From: Labilithrix sp.
GTDB lineage: Bacteria; Myxococcota_A; Polyangia; Polyangiales; Polyangiaceae
Assembly: GCA_019637105.1 (NCBI GenBank)
Contig: JAHBWF010000065.1
Coordinates: 1-40,163, forward strand
Length of the DNA stretch: 40,163 nucleotides
Direction: 5' to 3'
The translations under genes were made by a program, and so were the position numbers. A model generated the notes under the pieces. The model made no database searches. It was not told the DNA's origin and saw nothing but the letters and a program-made list of their open reading frames with translations. Position 1 is the first letter of the stretch; each line of letters starts with the position of its first letter. Positions 32,724-40,163 of the stretch are shown here, piece after piece.

Positions 32724-33593
32724 TCAGTCGCGGCAGCAGAGGACGCCGCCGCCCTCGCTCGCGGGCTTCGTCACGTTGCCGAGCTCGTTCTCGCCGTCGG
32801 CCCCGCACGCCCACGTCGCGGGCAGGGACGCGCAGAGGTCGTTCGAGAAGCGATCGAGCGGCGCGCAGGTGGCCGGGTCCGGCGCCTCGCCGACGTCGCC
32901 GCAGCCGAAGAGATCGTTCGAGCCCGGCCCGCACATGGCGCCGCCCGAGCCGGCCTGCCGGACGGCGAAGAACGCGTTCTGGTCGGCGATGCCGGAGACC
33001 GCGCAGCCCTCGCCGCCGGACTTCGCCGCGACGACCGCCGGCGACTCGCAGACGTGCCAGCCGACCTGGCAGAGATCGGCGACGTTGCACCCCTGGCCCG
33101 TGGGGTTGGCGCTGTCGTTGCCCGCGGCGCGCCCGCACGCCGGCGTCGTGGTGGTGCCGAGCCCCGGCACGGACCAGCCGCCCGCGCACGCCGCGATGTT
33201 CGGGAACGCCGTCGCCGACGCGAACCCCTCGCGCGTGCCGTCGGCGCACCCCGCGTCGTTGGTGCACTTCGCGTCCGCGCAGACGCGGCTCACGCAGTCG
33301 CGCGCGACGCTGCACGCGCGGCCGTTGGCGCACGCCGGGCAGGTGGCGCCGCCGCAGTCCACGTCGGTCTCGTCGCCGTCGCGGACCCCGTTCGAGCACG
33401 AGGGGCCCGCCGGGGCCGCGTCGCCGGCGTCGACGTCCTCGACGGCGCCGGCGTCCGCCTCCGCGGTCCTCCGCCCGGAGAGCAGGCGCGGCGAGGCGGA
33501 CTCCTCCGGCGCGCACGCGCCCGCGAGCGCGCCGGCGCCGAGGAGGACGGCGACGACGGCGACGGAGCGGTGCCTCTCTCGTGCGTCCTTCAC
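32724..33593 (-). CDS. Cys-rich lipoprotein, third gene of the DUF1592/DUF1552 operon
   Basis: 289 residues from a GTG five bases after the DUF1552 stop. Lipobox LAGAC (Cys27) is followed by an Asp/Ala-rich linker. A Cys-rich motif SNGVRDGDETDVDCGGATC with PACANGRACSVARDCVSRVC lies at about 70-115, a type common in myxobacterial surface proteins and usually disulfide-bonded. The C-terminal domain has many more cysteines (CNVADLCQVGWHVCES, ending in GGGVLCCRD), so the protein must fold outside the cytoplasm. A longer in-frame reading exists upstream but lies inside the DUF1552 gene in another frame. Function unknown; spacing suggests it works with the two genes before it. Confidence 0.75.
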   Translation of the reverse strand: MKDARERHRSVAVVAVLLGAGALAGACAPEESASPRLLSGRRTAEADAGAVEDVDAGDAAPAGPSCSNGVRDGDETDVDCGGATCPACANGRACSVARDCVSRVCADAKCTNDAGCADGTREGFASATAFPNIAACAGGWSVPGLGTTTTPACGRAAGNDSANPTGQGCNVADLCQVGWHVCESPAVVAAKSGGEGCAVSGIADQNAFFAVRQAGSGGAMCGPGSNDLFGCGDVGEAPDPATCAPLDRFSNDLCASLPATWACGADGENELGNVTKPASEGGGVLCCRD

Positions 33594-33598
33594 GGTGG

Positions 33599-34948
33599 TC
33601 AGGCCAGGATACCAGATGCGCGGCCGGTGCTCTTGTACGCGCCCTCGCCGAGGTTCGGCATCCGGACGCCGTAGAGCTTCAGGAGATCCACGTGGAGGTC
33701 GCTCATGGCCCGGTTCTGCCCGAGCTCGGTCACGGTCGCGGGCGTCGGCGTCCCGTAGACCTCCTGTCCGAGCTTCATCTCGCCGGCGACGTTCTCGCTC
33801 GCGACGAGGAGCGGGACGTTCGCCGAGTTGTGCGTCCGGCCGTCGGACATGTTGCTCCCGAGGATGGTCACGGTCTCGCCGAGGATGTTCGCCGCCTCCA
33901 GGCCGGCGATCAGCTCGGCCCACAGCCCGACCTGCACCTGGTTGATCTGGATGAGCGTCGCCCAGTTGTTGTGCGCCGAGTCGTGCTGCTCCGCCGGGAC
34001 CGTCGTGGTCGGGCTGTTCGGCCCGATGCCGTCGTTGTACATGATCGTCGCCGCGCGCGTGAGCCCACACTGCATCGCGGCGATGATGATCTTCTGCATC
34101 GTGCGGAAGTTCCGGACGTAGCTCTCGCCCGCGGTCTCGGCGGCGGGCCTCACGCAGGTGGTCGCCCGCGCCGCGCTCGTGAGCTCGCCTTCGACCTCGC
34201 GGATGCTCGCCGCGTACGCCTCGAGCCGATGCTTGTCCGCCGCGGAGAGCGTGGACTTGTGGTGGGCGTACTGGTCGAGGACGCCGTCGAGGATGCTCTT
34301 GCGCCGCTTGAGCAGGTACGCCGCCCGCTCGTTGGAGAGCTTGTCGCTCGAGCCGAAGACGCGCGTGAACATCTGGAGCGGATCGATGATGTTCGAGATC
34401 GGGCTCGTGGCGTCGCGCCAGGCGATCGAGTTGACGTAGTTGATCGAGCCGACGCGATCGTGTCCCTCGTCCCAGCTCGGGACCTGGTTGAAGCCGGCGT
34501 GCAGGCTCCGGATGGGCGCGTTCGGCTCGGTGTCGGCGATGATCTGATCGAGCGACTTCGCGCAGCGCTGGTAGTTCGGATCGGAGCTCGGGTTGGGGGC
34601 GTTCGTCGTCCCCACCGGCGTCGAGGAGAGGAACCCCGCCGTCCCCGACCAGTGGACGTCGAAGTTGTTGACCGCCTTGAAGCCGCGCATGACGGCGACG
34701 TTCGGCGCGACGCCGAGATCGGCGAGGGGCTTGAGCGCGCCGCCGCGCGCGCCGGCGTAGCCCCAGTCCCCGTTGGCCCCGTCGGGCATCGGGGCGCCGC
34801 TGCCGAAGAAGCAGCCGATGAAGCGCTTCTTGAGCGGCGCCGGCTGCGCGTGGGCGAGGCGGACGGGGAGGGCGGACTCCAAGAGCGGCAGCGCGATGGA
34901 GATCCCGAGGCCGCGGAGGACGTTGCGTCGTGTCAGTCGAGAGCTCAT
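33599..34948 (-). CDS. DUF1552 family protein, Tat-type signal
   Basis: 449 residues. The N-terminus SRLTRRNVLRGLGISIALPLL carries an RR followed by a hydrophobic stretch and AHAQPA, a twin-arginine export signal. The body matches what I know of DUF1552: RFIGCFFGSGAPMPDG, LKPLADLG, FDVHWSGTAGFLSSTPV, SLDQIIA near 132, and the end region ETVTILGSNMSDGRTHN with NVPLLVAS. The family is typical of Planctomycetes and Myxococcota and is usually paired with DUF1592-type proteins, as here; biochemical activity is not established. Start ATG at 34948 is two bases after the stop of the upstream gene, so the two are surely co-transcribed. Confidence 0.9.
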   Translation of the reverse strand: MSSRLTRRNVLRGLGISIALPLLESALPVRLAHAQPAPLKKRFIGCFFGSGAPMPDGANGDWGYAGARGGALKPLADLGVAPNVAVMRGFKAVNNFDVHWSGTAGFLSSTPVGTTNAPNPSSDPNYQRCAKSLDQIIADTEPNAPIRSLHAGFNQVPSWDEGHDRVGSINYVNSIAWRDATSPISNIIDPLQMFTRVFGSSDKLSNERAAYLLKRRKSILDGVLDQYAHHKSTLSAADKHRLEAYAASIREVEGELTSAARATTCVRPAAETAGESYVRNFRTMQKIIIAAMQCGLTRAATIMYNDGIGPNSPTTTVPAEQHDSAHNNWATLIQINQVQVGLWAELIAGLEAANILGETVTILGSNMSDGRTHNSANVPLLVASENVAGEMKLGQEVYGTPTPATVTELGQNRAMSDLHVDLLKLYGVRMPNLGEGAYKSTGRASGILA

Positions 34949-34950
34949 GG

Positions 34951-36627
34951 TCACCCCGCGCCTCCGTGGCTGACGCTGCGGAAGGCCTTGCTCGTCACCA
35001 GCCGCCTGATCATCGCGCGGAGGCTCGGCGGCCTGCCGTCGGCCGAGTAGGTGAGGTAGGCGAGGAGGTCGGCGTCGGCCTTCGACGCGGCGTGGACGAC
35101 GCGGCGGGTCGAGTAGACGGTGAGCTTCTCCGCCGCGCACCGGTGGTAGTCGGGGAGCTCCGCGATCATCGTGTTGAGCTCGCCGAAGCGGCTGAACGGC
35201 TTGCCGAGCAACGTGCTCGCGGTCTCGACGGGCCTGCCCGTGTCGGCGTACGCGTCGCGGAGACGTCCGCGCATGTCGAAGCCCTCGAGGCCGAGCCCGA
35301 GCGGATCCATGTACTCGTGGCAGCCCGCGCACGCCGGCCCCGCGTTGCGGTGGCTCTCGAGGCGCTCCTTCACGGAGGCGTTCGCGGGGATCGACTCCGA
35401 CACCTTCTGGATCTGCTCGAAGAGCGCGGAGTCCGGCGGCGGGATCACCTTGCAGAGGAGGCGGTCCTGCACGAGGCGCCCGCGGTGGATCGGGCTCGTC
35501 TTCAGCGACGAGGCGCTCAAGGACAGCCAGCTGCCTTGCTGAAGGACGCCGCCGCGCTCGTCGATCGCGACGCGCGTGAGCTCGCGCGAGAACTCGCCGA
35601 CGACGTTGTAGTGCGTGGCGAGCTCCTGATTCAGGTACGTGAACCCCGGCTGGACGATCGCCGTCACCGGCAGGTCCTCCTTGAGGACGTCCGCCATGAC
35701 GCGCCAGCTCTCGTTCCACATCGCGTGCTCGAGCGTTCCGGGCGCGGTGCTGTCGTACGCGCGGAAGTCGAACCACTGCCCCATGAAGCTCTGGACGAAG
35801 ACGTCCGTGCGGGTGTCGATGAGGCGCTCCACCTCGGCGACCAGGGCGTCGGGCTGGGAGACGAGCGTCCCGTCGACCGCCCTCCGCCAGAGCTCGTCGT
35901 CCGGGATCGACGCGGTGAACATGAAGGAGAGGCGGCTCGCGAGCTCGTAGGCGTCGAGCTCGCGCTCGCCGGTGAAGTCCGGCGTCGGCGGCGCCTCGAT
36001 GCGCGTCACGAGCTGCGGCGCGAGCAGGACGGCCCCGAGCGCCGCGCGGAGGCCGTCGAGGAAGACGGCGTTCGGCTCGGTCAGCGCGCTCTGGGCGAGC
36101 GCGACGCCCTCGGCGTAGCGCTTCGCGAGCGCCTCCGCCTCGGCCGGCGCGAGCGGGCGGCCGTAGGCGCGGAGCGCGAACGGCTCGACGATCGACTTCG
36201 CGCACGCGTCGTACGGGAGCCGCGCGGCCTCGTCCACCGAGCACGTCATCACCTTGGGCGAGACGACGGCGCGGTCGAGGACGGCCTCGAGCGTCTCGGA
36301 CAGATCGCGCACGGCCTTGGTGTCGAGGTTCGTCCAGGGCACGGCGTCGAAGCCCGAGAACTGCGTGGTCGCCGTCCACGCCTTCTGGAGATCGAGCGGG
36401 AGGCGCTCGCCGATCAGGTCCGAGACCACGTTCAGGTACTCGCGGTTCGACAGGTTGCGCGTCATCGCCGGCCCGGCCGTGAGCGCCTCGCGCAGCGCGG
36501 CGAGGGCGGGATCCTCGTCGCCCGAGCCCGGGCGTTCGTTCCGGAGCGAGTCCGAGACGTCGTCGCACCCCGCGGCGGCGGACACCGCGAGCGTCGACAG
36601 GAGCAGGACCGGCGTGCGCCAGCGCAT
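34951..36627 (-). CDS. DUF1592/DUF1588/DUF1595/DUF1585 family lipoprotein with CxxCH motif
   Basis: 558 residues from the ATG at 36627; longer in-frame starts were rejected because the signal peptide with lipobox AAGC (Cys21) begins here. The segments follow the DUF1587-1595-1592-1588-1585 order: LSNREYLNVVSDLIGERL, FALRAYGRPLAPAEAEAL, YELASRLSFMFTASIPDDELW, FVQSFMGQWFDFR, TSPIHRGRLVQDRLLC, and the last block with SLRAMIRRLVTSKAFR. A CAGCH motif (C433, C436, H437; then EYMDPLGLGLEGFD) could bind a c-type haem. These proteins are thought to be exported and redox-related, but no substrate is known. It leads the operon with DUF1552 and a Cys-rich lipoprotein. Confidence 0.9.
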   Translation of the reverse strand: MRWRTPVLLLSTLAVSAAAGCDDVSDSLRNERPGSGDEDPALAALREALTAGPAMTRNLSNREYLNVVSDLIGERLPLDLQKAWTATTQFSGFDAVPWTNLDTKAVRDLSETLEAVLDRAVVSPKVMTCSVDEAARLPYDACAKSIVEPFALRAYGRPLAPAEAEALAKRYAEGVALAQSALTEPNAVFLDGLRAALGAVLLAPQLVTRIEAPPTPDFTGERELDAYELASRLSFMFTASIPDDELWRRAVDGTLVSQPDALVAEVERLIDTRTDVFVQSFMGQWFDFRAYDSTAPGTLEHAMWNESWRVMADVLKEDLPVTAIVQPGFTYLNQELATHYNVVGEFSRELTRVAIDERGGVLQQGSWLSLSASSLKTSPIHRGRLVQDRLLCKVIPPPDSALFEQIQKVSESIPANASVKERLESHRNAGPACAGCHEYMDPLGLGLEGFDMRGRLRDAYADTGRPVETASTLLGKPFSRFGELNTMIAELPDYHRCAAEKLTVYSTRRVVHAASKADADLLAYLTYSADGRPPSLRAMIRRLVTSKAFRSVSHGGAG

Positions 36628-36808
36628 GATCTGCGCACGCGCAAGACACGTGCCGCGCGACCGCGCTCCGGACCTCCGAGGATCCAGGACCTGCGCGATC
36701 ACCCTGGTGCGTCGATGCCCCAGGTTGGGCCGGGGCAACGTTCGTCCACGCTCGGCGAGGCCGCTGCGCAGCGGCTCGCGCAAGCGGCGCGCGGGCGCGC
36801 CGACGGCG
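36628..36808. promoter_or_regulatory. Upstream region of the DUF1592 operon
   Basis: 181 bases between two minus-strand genes, expected to carry the DUF1592 operon promoter. No recognisable boxes, operator or repeat were seen. Confidence 0.35.
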
Positions 36809-37321
36809 TCACGTCGCGAGCTTCTTCACGGTGTCCCAGGTGCGCGTCGTGATGTCCTTGCCGAGCGTCTTCTCGAGGAGCGTCATGAACACGGCGCCGC
36901 GCGGGCTCGGCACGTAGGCGGTGAAGACCTCGGCGCCGACGAGCCGGAGGATCTGCGCGCCGTCGACCTTCACCGGGAGCGAGAGGTCCGTCGTCGGCGG
37001 GGCGCGCAGGAACGTGACCACGCGCTTGGCCTGCGCGGGGAGCCGGAAGCCCGCGTACGGATCGGCGTCGAGGATCTCACGGAGCGTGTCGATGGACCGC
37101 ACGATCGTGAGGAACGCGCGGCCGAGCTCCTTCTCCATCGCCCGCTCGGCCCTCCGCTCGAGGGACTTCGCCGCCGCCGGCTGCGCGCGGAAGAGGACGT
37201 TGCCGCTGGAGAGGACCGTCCTGACGTCCTCGAAGCCGGCCGCCTCGAAGCACCGCTTCAGCTCGGGCATCTTCGCGTTCGTCGGGCTGACGCCTCGAAG
37301 GAGGGCCGCGTAGGCCTTCAT
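36809..37321 (-). CDS. DUF1697 family protein
   Basis: 170 residues, soluble. The beginning MKAYAALLRGVSPTNAKMPEL and the block FEAAGFEDVRTVLSSGNVLF match the DUF1697 family, as do the middle (RVVTFLRAPP) and the C-terminal segment (FMTLLEKTLGKDITTRTWDTVKKL). Length is normal (about 170-180). The family is widespread, small and without an assigned function. It is divergent from the Gly-rich membrane protein and upstream of, but 181 bases from, the DUF1592 operon, so it is probably a separate unit. Confidence 0.9.
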   Translation of the reverse strand: MKAYAALLRGVSPTNAKMPELKRCFEAAGFEDVRTVLSSGNVLFRAQPAAAKSLERRAERAMEKELGRAFLTIVRSIDTLREILDADPYAGFRLPAQAKRVVTFLRAPPTTDLSLPVKVDGAQILRLVGAEVFTAYVPSPRGAVFMTLLEKTLGKDITTRTWDTVKKLAT

Positions 37322-37385
37322 CGCGTCGACGCTAGCACGGCCGGAATCGGGGGCGCTCGTCGCCCGCCGGCGCTATCGTTGGGCC
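37322..37385. promoter_or_regulatory. Divergent gap, DUF1697 / membrane protein
   Basis: 64 bases between divergent starts; presumably holds promoters for both. No motif stands out. Confidence 0.35.
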
Positions 37386-38576
37386 ATGCGCGTCACGGAG
37401 ACGATCGGGCCCGCCTGGGAGACGATGAAGCGGATCCTCTTCCGCCCCTTCAACCTCGGGACCTGGTTCTCGTTCGGGCTGATGTTCGCCTTGCAGAGCT
37501 GCGCCGAAGGGAGCGGCGGCAACAACAACTTCCGCCTCCCCGACACGAGCGGCCTCGGCGGCGACGGCGCTTCGTCGGGCTCCGAAGACCTGACGTCCGA
37601 CGCGATCTCGCACGTGCTGCCGCGCGATCTCCTCGCGCAGGCCGGCTTCGGCTCGATCGGCAGCGGCGAGATCGTGCTCCTCGCCGTCGTCCTCGTCCTC
37701 GTCGCGATCCCGCTCATGCTCCTCATGTTGTGGCTCGGCAGCCGCGGTCAGATGATGGCGATCCACGGCGTCGCCACGGGGACGGCGAACGTCGGAGAGG
37801 CGTGGCGCACGACGTCGCCGTCCGGCGGACGGATGTTCAAGTTCCACCTCGCGCTCGCCGGCATCGCCCTCGCCGTCTTCGTTCCGCTCCTCGGCGTCGG
37901 CGCGATCTTCGTCGTCCCGGCGATGAGGGACGCCGCCGGCCTCGACGGGCTCGTGTGGGTCCTCCTCCCGCTCGCGTTCGGCGTGCTCGTCGCGATGATC
38001 CCCTTTTTCATCGTGAAGTCGCTCGCGCGGAACTTCGTCGCGCCGATCATGCTGAAGCACGAGATCGGCGCGCGTGAAGCGTGGAAGCGCTTCTGGCCGC
38101 ACGCGCGGGAGCACGTCGGATCGCTCGTGGTGTTCTGGCTCCTCGGGATGCTCTTCTCGCTCGGCGCGGCGATCGTCGGCGTCTTCGCGGGCTTCCTCAC
38201 GTGCTGCCTCGGGTTCCTCCCCGTGCTCCACCAGACGATCATGGCGCCGTACTACGTCTTCGAGCGCGCCTGGACGCTCGAGATCCTCGCGTCGATGGGC
38301 CCCGAGTTCGATCTGCGCTCGGCGCCGCCCGAGCCGTTCGGCGGTCCGGGCGGTGGCTTCGGCTACGGCGGCCCGGGCGGCTACGGCGGCCCGGGCGGCT
38401 ACGGCGGCGGGTCCGGTCCCGGCGGGTTCGGTCCCGGCGGCGGGGGCGGCCCTGGCGGCGGGTACGGGGGCGGCTTCGGTCCCGGCGGCGGGTACGGCGG
38501 CGGCGGGTACGGCGGCGGCGGCTACGGCGGAGGCACGCCTCCCGCGGGCGGGTTCGGCGGCCCTCCGGGCTTCTGA
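37386..38576 (+). CDS. Multi-pass membrane protein with Gly-rich repeat tail
   Basis: 396 residues. Hydrophobic helices are seen near 26-38, 98-120, 155-182, 193-212 and 238-275, with an N-terminal amphipathic stretch (AWETMKRILFRPFNLGTWFSFG) and an outside loop rich in Ser/Gly. Helix arrangement and the phrase FRPFNLGTWFSFG recall bacterial DUF7544/GlpQ-membrane-domain-like proteins, but this is not certain. From about residue 318 the chain turns into 75 residues of GGYGGPGG and GGGYGGGG units, encoded by tandem 18-base units (38367-38384, 38385-38402) and diverged copies to about 38560. The tail may mediate phase-type or protein-protein contacts; that is speculation. It has no close operon partner. 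Confidence 0.8.
   Translation: MRVTETIGPAWETMKRILFRPFNLGTWFSFGLMFALQSCAEGSGGNNNFRLPDTSGLGGDGASSGSEDLTSDAISHVLPRDLLAQAGFGSIGSGEIVLLAVVLVLVAIPLMLLMLWLGSRGQMMAIHGVATGTANVGEAWRTTSPSGGRMFKFHLALAGIALAVFVPLLGVGAIFVVPAMRDAAGLDGLVWVLLPLAFGVLVAMIPFFIVKSLARNFVAPIMLKHEIGAREAWKRFWPHAREHVGSLVVFWLLGMLFSLGAAIVGVFAGFLTCCLGFLPVLHQTIMAPYYVFERAWTLEILASMGPEFDLRSAPPEPFGGPGGGFGYGGPGGYGGPGGYGGGSGPGGFGPGGGGGPGGGYGGGFGPGGGYGGGGYGGGGYGGGTPPAGGFGGPPGF
38367..38560 (+). repeat. Coding tandem repeat (Gly/Tyr-rich tail)
   Basis: Two exact 18-base units GGCGGCCCGGGCGGCTAC (38367-38384 and 38385-38402) followed by diverged copies encode the GYGG-rich tail of the membrane protein. Such repeats change length readily by slippage. 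Confidence 0.8.
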
Positions 38577-38880
38577 TCGCGCCCCGACGATCGGGCTCGC
38601 GCGGGCGCGGGGCGATCGTGAACGCGCGATCTGTGAAGCCCGATTCGCGACCGGGAGGCTCGCGAGGCGCGCGGACCTCGGATTGTCGCGGATTTGGGCT
38701 TCGGGTCTACCCGGAGGCGACGGCACGGACCCTGCTTCGAGAGCGGGGGACGACCGCCGCACCTCCGCGAGGGTCGGCGGCTCGCCTCGAATCCGGAGAC
38801 GAGATCAGGCAGGCTCGTCGAACATCCCATCGACGCGTCGCCGCGCGCGATCGCGCTCCTCAGCCCCTCGTGAGACCCTC
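38577..38880. other. Intergenic region without recognisable genes
   Basis: 304 bases between two plus-strand genes. Open frames crossing it are arginine-rich and look like chance readings. No hairpin, repeat or promoter consensus is convincing. It must contain the promoter of the small lipoprotein. Confidence 0.5.
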
Positions 38881-39198
38881 ATGACCACCGGCGCCCGCCA
38901 CAGCCTCGTCTCCAGCTTGATCGTCGTCGTCGCGCTCGCCGCCGGGTGCGCGATCGACCCCACCGATGGGATCGCCGGCTCGCGAGGCCCCGTCGGATCG
39001 CTCGGCGCCTCCTGCAGCTGCAGCAACGGTCAGGCGGACTGCGACGGCGACCAGGGGCAGTGCCAGGACGGCCTGTCGTGCATGCGGACCGACTCGGGCA
39101 ATCAGGTGTGCACGCACGCGTGCCCGTGCCCGCTCAACTACGTCTGCAAGGCGGCCGGGGTCCCCGGCGCCCGCCTCGCGTGCTTCAAGCAGCCCTGA
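38881..39198 (+). CDS. Small Cys-rich lipoprotein
   Basis: 105 residues from the ATG at 38881. A signal sequence with lipobox LAAGC (Cys23) leads to a mature part of about 80 residues with ten more cysteines in a dense pattern (CSCSNGQADCDGDQGQC, CMRTDSGNQVC, HACPCPLNYVCK and CFKQP at the end). The spacing suggests a disulfide-stabilised mini-domain of the dickkopf or EGF-like sort seen in myxobacterial surface proteins. Longer in-frame readings upstream are arginine-rich and lack a signal peptide at their start. Function unknown. Confidence 0.78.
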   Translation: MTTGARHSLVSSLIVVVALAAGCAIDPTDGIAGSRGPVGSLGASCSCSNGQADCDGDQGQCQDGLSCMRTDSGNQVCTHACPCPLNYVCKAAGVPGARLACFKQP

Positions 39199-39204
39199 GC
39201 CGCG

Positions 39205-39219
39205 TCCTCTCGTCGAGGA
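39205..39219. terminator. Weak hairpin between convergent genes
   Basis: TCCTC-TCGTC-GAGGA, a five-base stem, lies between convergent stops at 39198 and 39230. No T-run; low-confidence terminator. Confidence 0.25.
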
Positions 39220-39229
39220 ACTTCGCGCC

Positions 39230-40163
39230 TCAGTGGAGATCGCCGATCAGCCACGAGAACGCCGGGACGAGGACCTCCTCGGGTGAGGCGCCGCCGCTCC
39301 GGAGCTCGCCGCGGCGGTTCACGCTGAAGCCGTGGTCGCCGACGACCAAGAGCAGCGTCCGTGGCGGGAGCGTCGCGATGTGGCGCGCGAGCGCCTCGGC
39401 GGTCGCCGTCGCGATGCTCTCGAGGGACGCGACGACGTCGGCGGCGCCGTCGAGCATCGCCGGGACGAGGTCGAGCTTGTAGAGCTCGCGCGATCCGACG
39501 CGGAGCCGGCGGACGACCTCGGCCGCGCGGCCGCGCAGCGACTCGGCGGGCTCCTCGCGGGCGGGGGCGCGGAGCGCGTCGAGCCCGCGGGCGAACGTCT
39601 CGATCTGACGCATCGTGGTCGAGGGCAGCGCGCTCCAGAGGAGCGTCTCCGAGGTCAGCGTCGCGATCCCGACCGCCTCGCGCGCCAGCGCGTCCCGCAC
39701 GAGGCACCCGAGGTCGAAGCGCATCGAGTCGACGAGGAGGACGTGCGACGAGCGCGCGTTCGAGAGGCGCGCCTGCTTCGACGCGATGTCGTAGGCGTCC
39801 ATCACCAGCCGCGGCCGTCGGTTGGTGGCGCCGAAGGCGGTGAACGCGTCCGTGTAGGAGCGCTCGAAGGACCGCCGGAAGTCGTCGTAGGCGCGGATCG
39901 CGCGGGGATCGTCGAGGCCGCTCGCGACGGCGTTCGCGAGCGGGACGTAGCTCTCGGCGAAGAGCCGCTCGAAGGCGGCGAGCGGCTGCGCGCCGCGCGC
40001 CGCGGACAGGGCGATCGCCCAGCTGCGCCACGCGTCGTGGGGGCCGCTCCGCGGGACGCCGGCGCTCGCGCGGCGCGACGCGCGACGATCGCGCGCGGAT
40101 GTCCTCGGCTCCGGCGGCGAGACGTCCGGCGTCGTCGGCGGGGCGGCCGCGGCGTCGGTCCCG
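39230..40163 (-). CDS. PglZ-like alkaline-phosphatase-superfamily protein (N-terminus cut by window edge)
   Basis: The reading frame is open to the right edge, giving 310 visible C-terminal residues. The visible N-terminal part is Pro/Ala/Arg-rich, then helical (FERLFAESYVPLANAVASG). From about 100 residues in, SSHVLLVDSMRFDLGCLVRD resembles the metal-site strand of PglZ domains (VDxxRFDL). LLLVVGDHGFSVNRRGELRSGGASPEEVLVPAFSW at the end fits the DHGF metal ligands and the GGAS.EEV.VP ending of that family. PglZ proteins occur in phage-defence (BREX) loci and in two-component systems; no partner is visible here. A GTG/ATG at 39805 could look like a start, but coding continues upstream. Family call is tentative. 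Confidence 0.62.
   Translation of the reverse strand, partial: GTDAAAAPPTTPDVSPPEPRTSARDRRASRRASAGVPRSGPHDAWRSWAIALSAARGAQPLAAFERLFAESYVPLANAVASGLDDPRAIRAYDDFRRSFERSYTDAFTAFGATNRRPRLVMDAYDIASKQARLSNARSSHVLLVDSMRFDLGCLVRDALAREAVGIATLTSETLLWSALPSTTMRQIETFARGLDALRAPAREEPAESLRGRAAEVVRRLRVGSRELYKLDLVPAMLDGAADVVASLESIATATAEALARHIATLPPRTLLLVVGDHGFSVNRRGELRSGGASPEEVLVPAFSWLIGDLH

Noticed and set aside
31193-35050. Plus-strand open frame of 1285 residues
   Set aside because: Crosses the Mur-ligase gene in a wrong frame and the lipoprotein/DUF1552 genes antisense; no domain seen.

Overview
The window is very GC-rich, densely coded DNA that looks chromosomal and probably comes from a myxobacterium-type (Myxococcota) genome. 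The signs are a Hanks-type Ser/Thr kinase with a long Pro-rich linker, a TPR partner of that kinase, many lipoproteins with Cys-rich 'NGVRDGDETDVDCGG'-type segments, a very large Rhs lipoprotein, and a DUF1592/DUF1552 pair. No rRNA, tRNA, insertion sequence or CRISPR array was recognised. Genes run off both edges: a kinase on the left and a PglZ-like protein on the right.

Layout. 1-6584 (minus): a FliA-type sigma factor, a small protein resembling the type III secretion inner-rod subunit (YscI/SctI), mnmA (tRNA 2-thiolation), a lipoprotein, a TPR/Ig-like membrane protein, and a Ser/Thr kinase that overlaps it. 6788-11790 (plus): a tight four-gene run (unknown protein, four-cysteine protein, cysteine-less redoxin lipoprotein, HtrA-like protease lipoprotein), a short tandem repeat and another lipoprotein. 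11868-20231 (minus): a 2232-residue Rhs/YD-repeat lipoprotein ending in a short basic variable tail, followed by two Sel1-repeat genes; the first overlaps the Rhs stop. The layout suggests a polymorphic toxin with immunity genes. The tail and Sel1 genes are visibly less GC-rich than their surroundings. 20299-23064 (plus): an O-antigen-ligase/polymerase-like membrane protein with a TPR tail. 23095-25605 (minus): a lipoprotein and a MatB-like acyl-CoA synthetase.

26001-32657 (plus) is a compact cyanophycin operon: isoaspartyl dipeptidase, cyanophycinase, cyanophycin synthetase and a second Mur-ligase protein that lacks the ATP-grasp domain. Together they would make a nitrogen-rich Asp/Arg reserve polymer, cut it to beta-Asp-Arg dipeptides and split these to free Asp and Arg. 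The role of the Mur-ligase-only paralogue is open, and it is the strongest lead here along with the Rhs/Sel1 locus and the type III rod-like protein.

32724-36627 (minus) is a secreted/lipoprotein operon: a DUF1592-family lipoprotein with a CxxCH haem motif, a Tat-signal DUF1552 protein and a Cys-rich lipoprotein. The remainder holds a DUF1697 protein, a Gly-rich-tailed membrane protein, a small Cys-rich lipoprotein and the partial PglZ-like gene.
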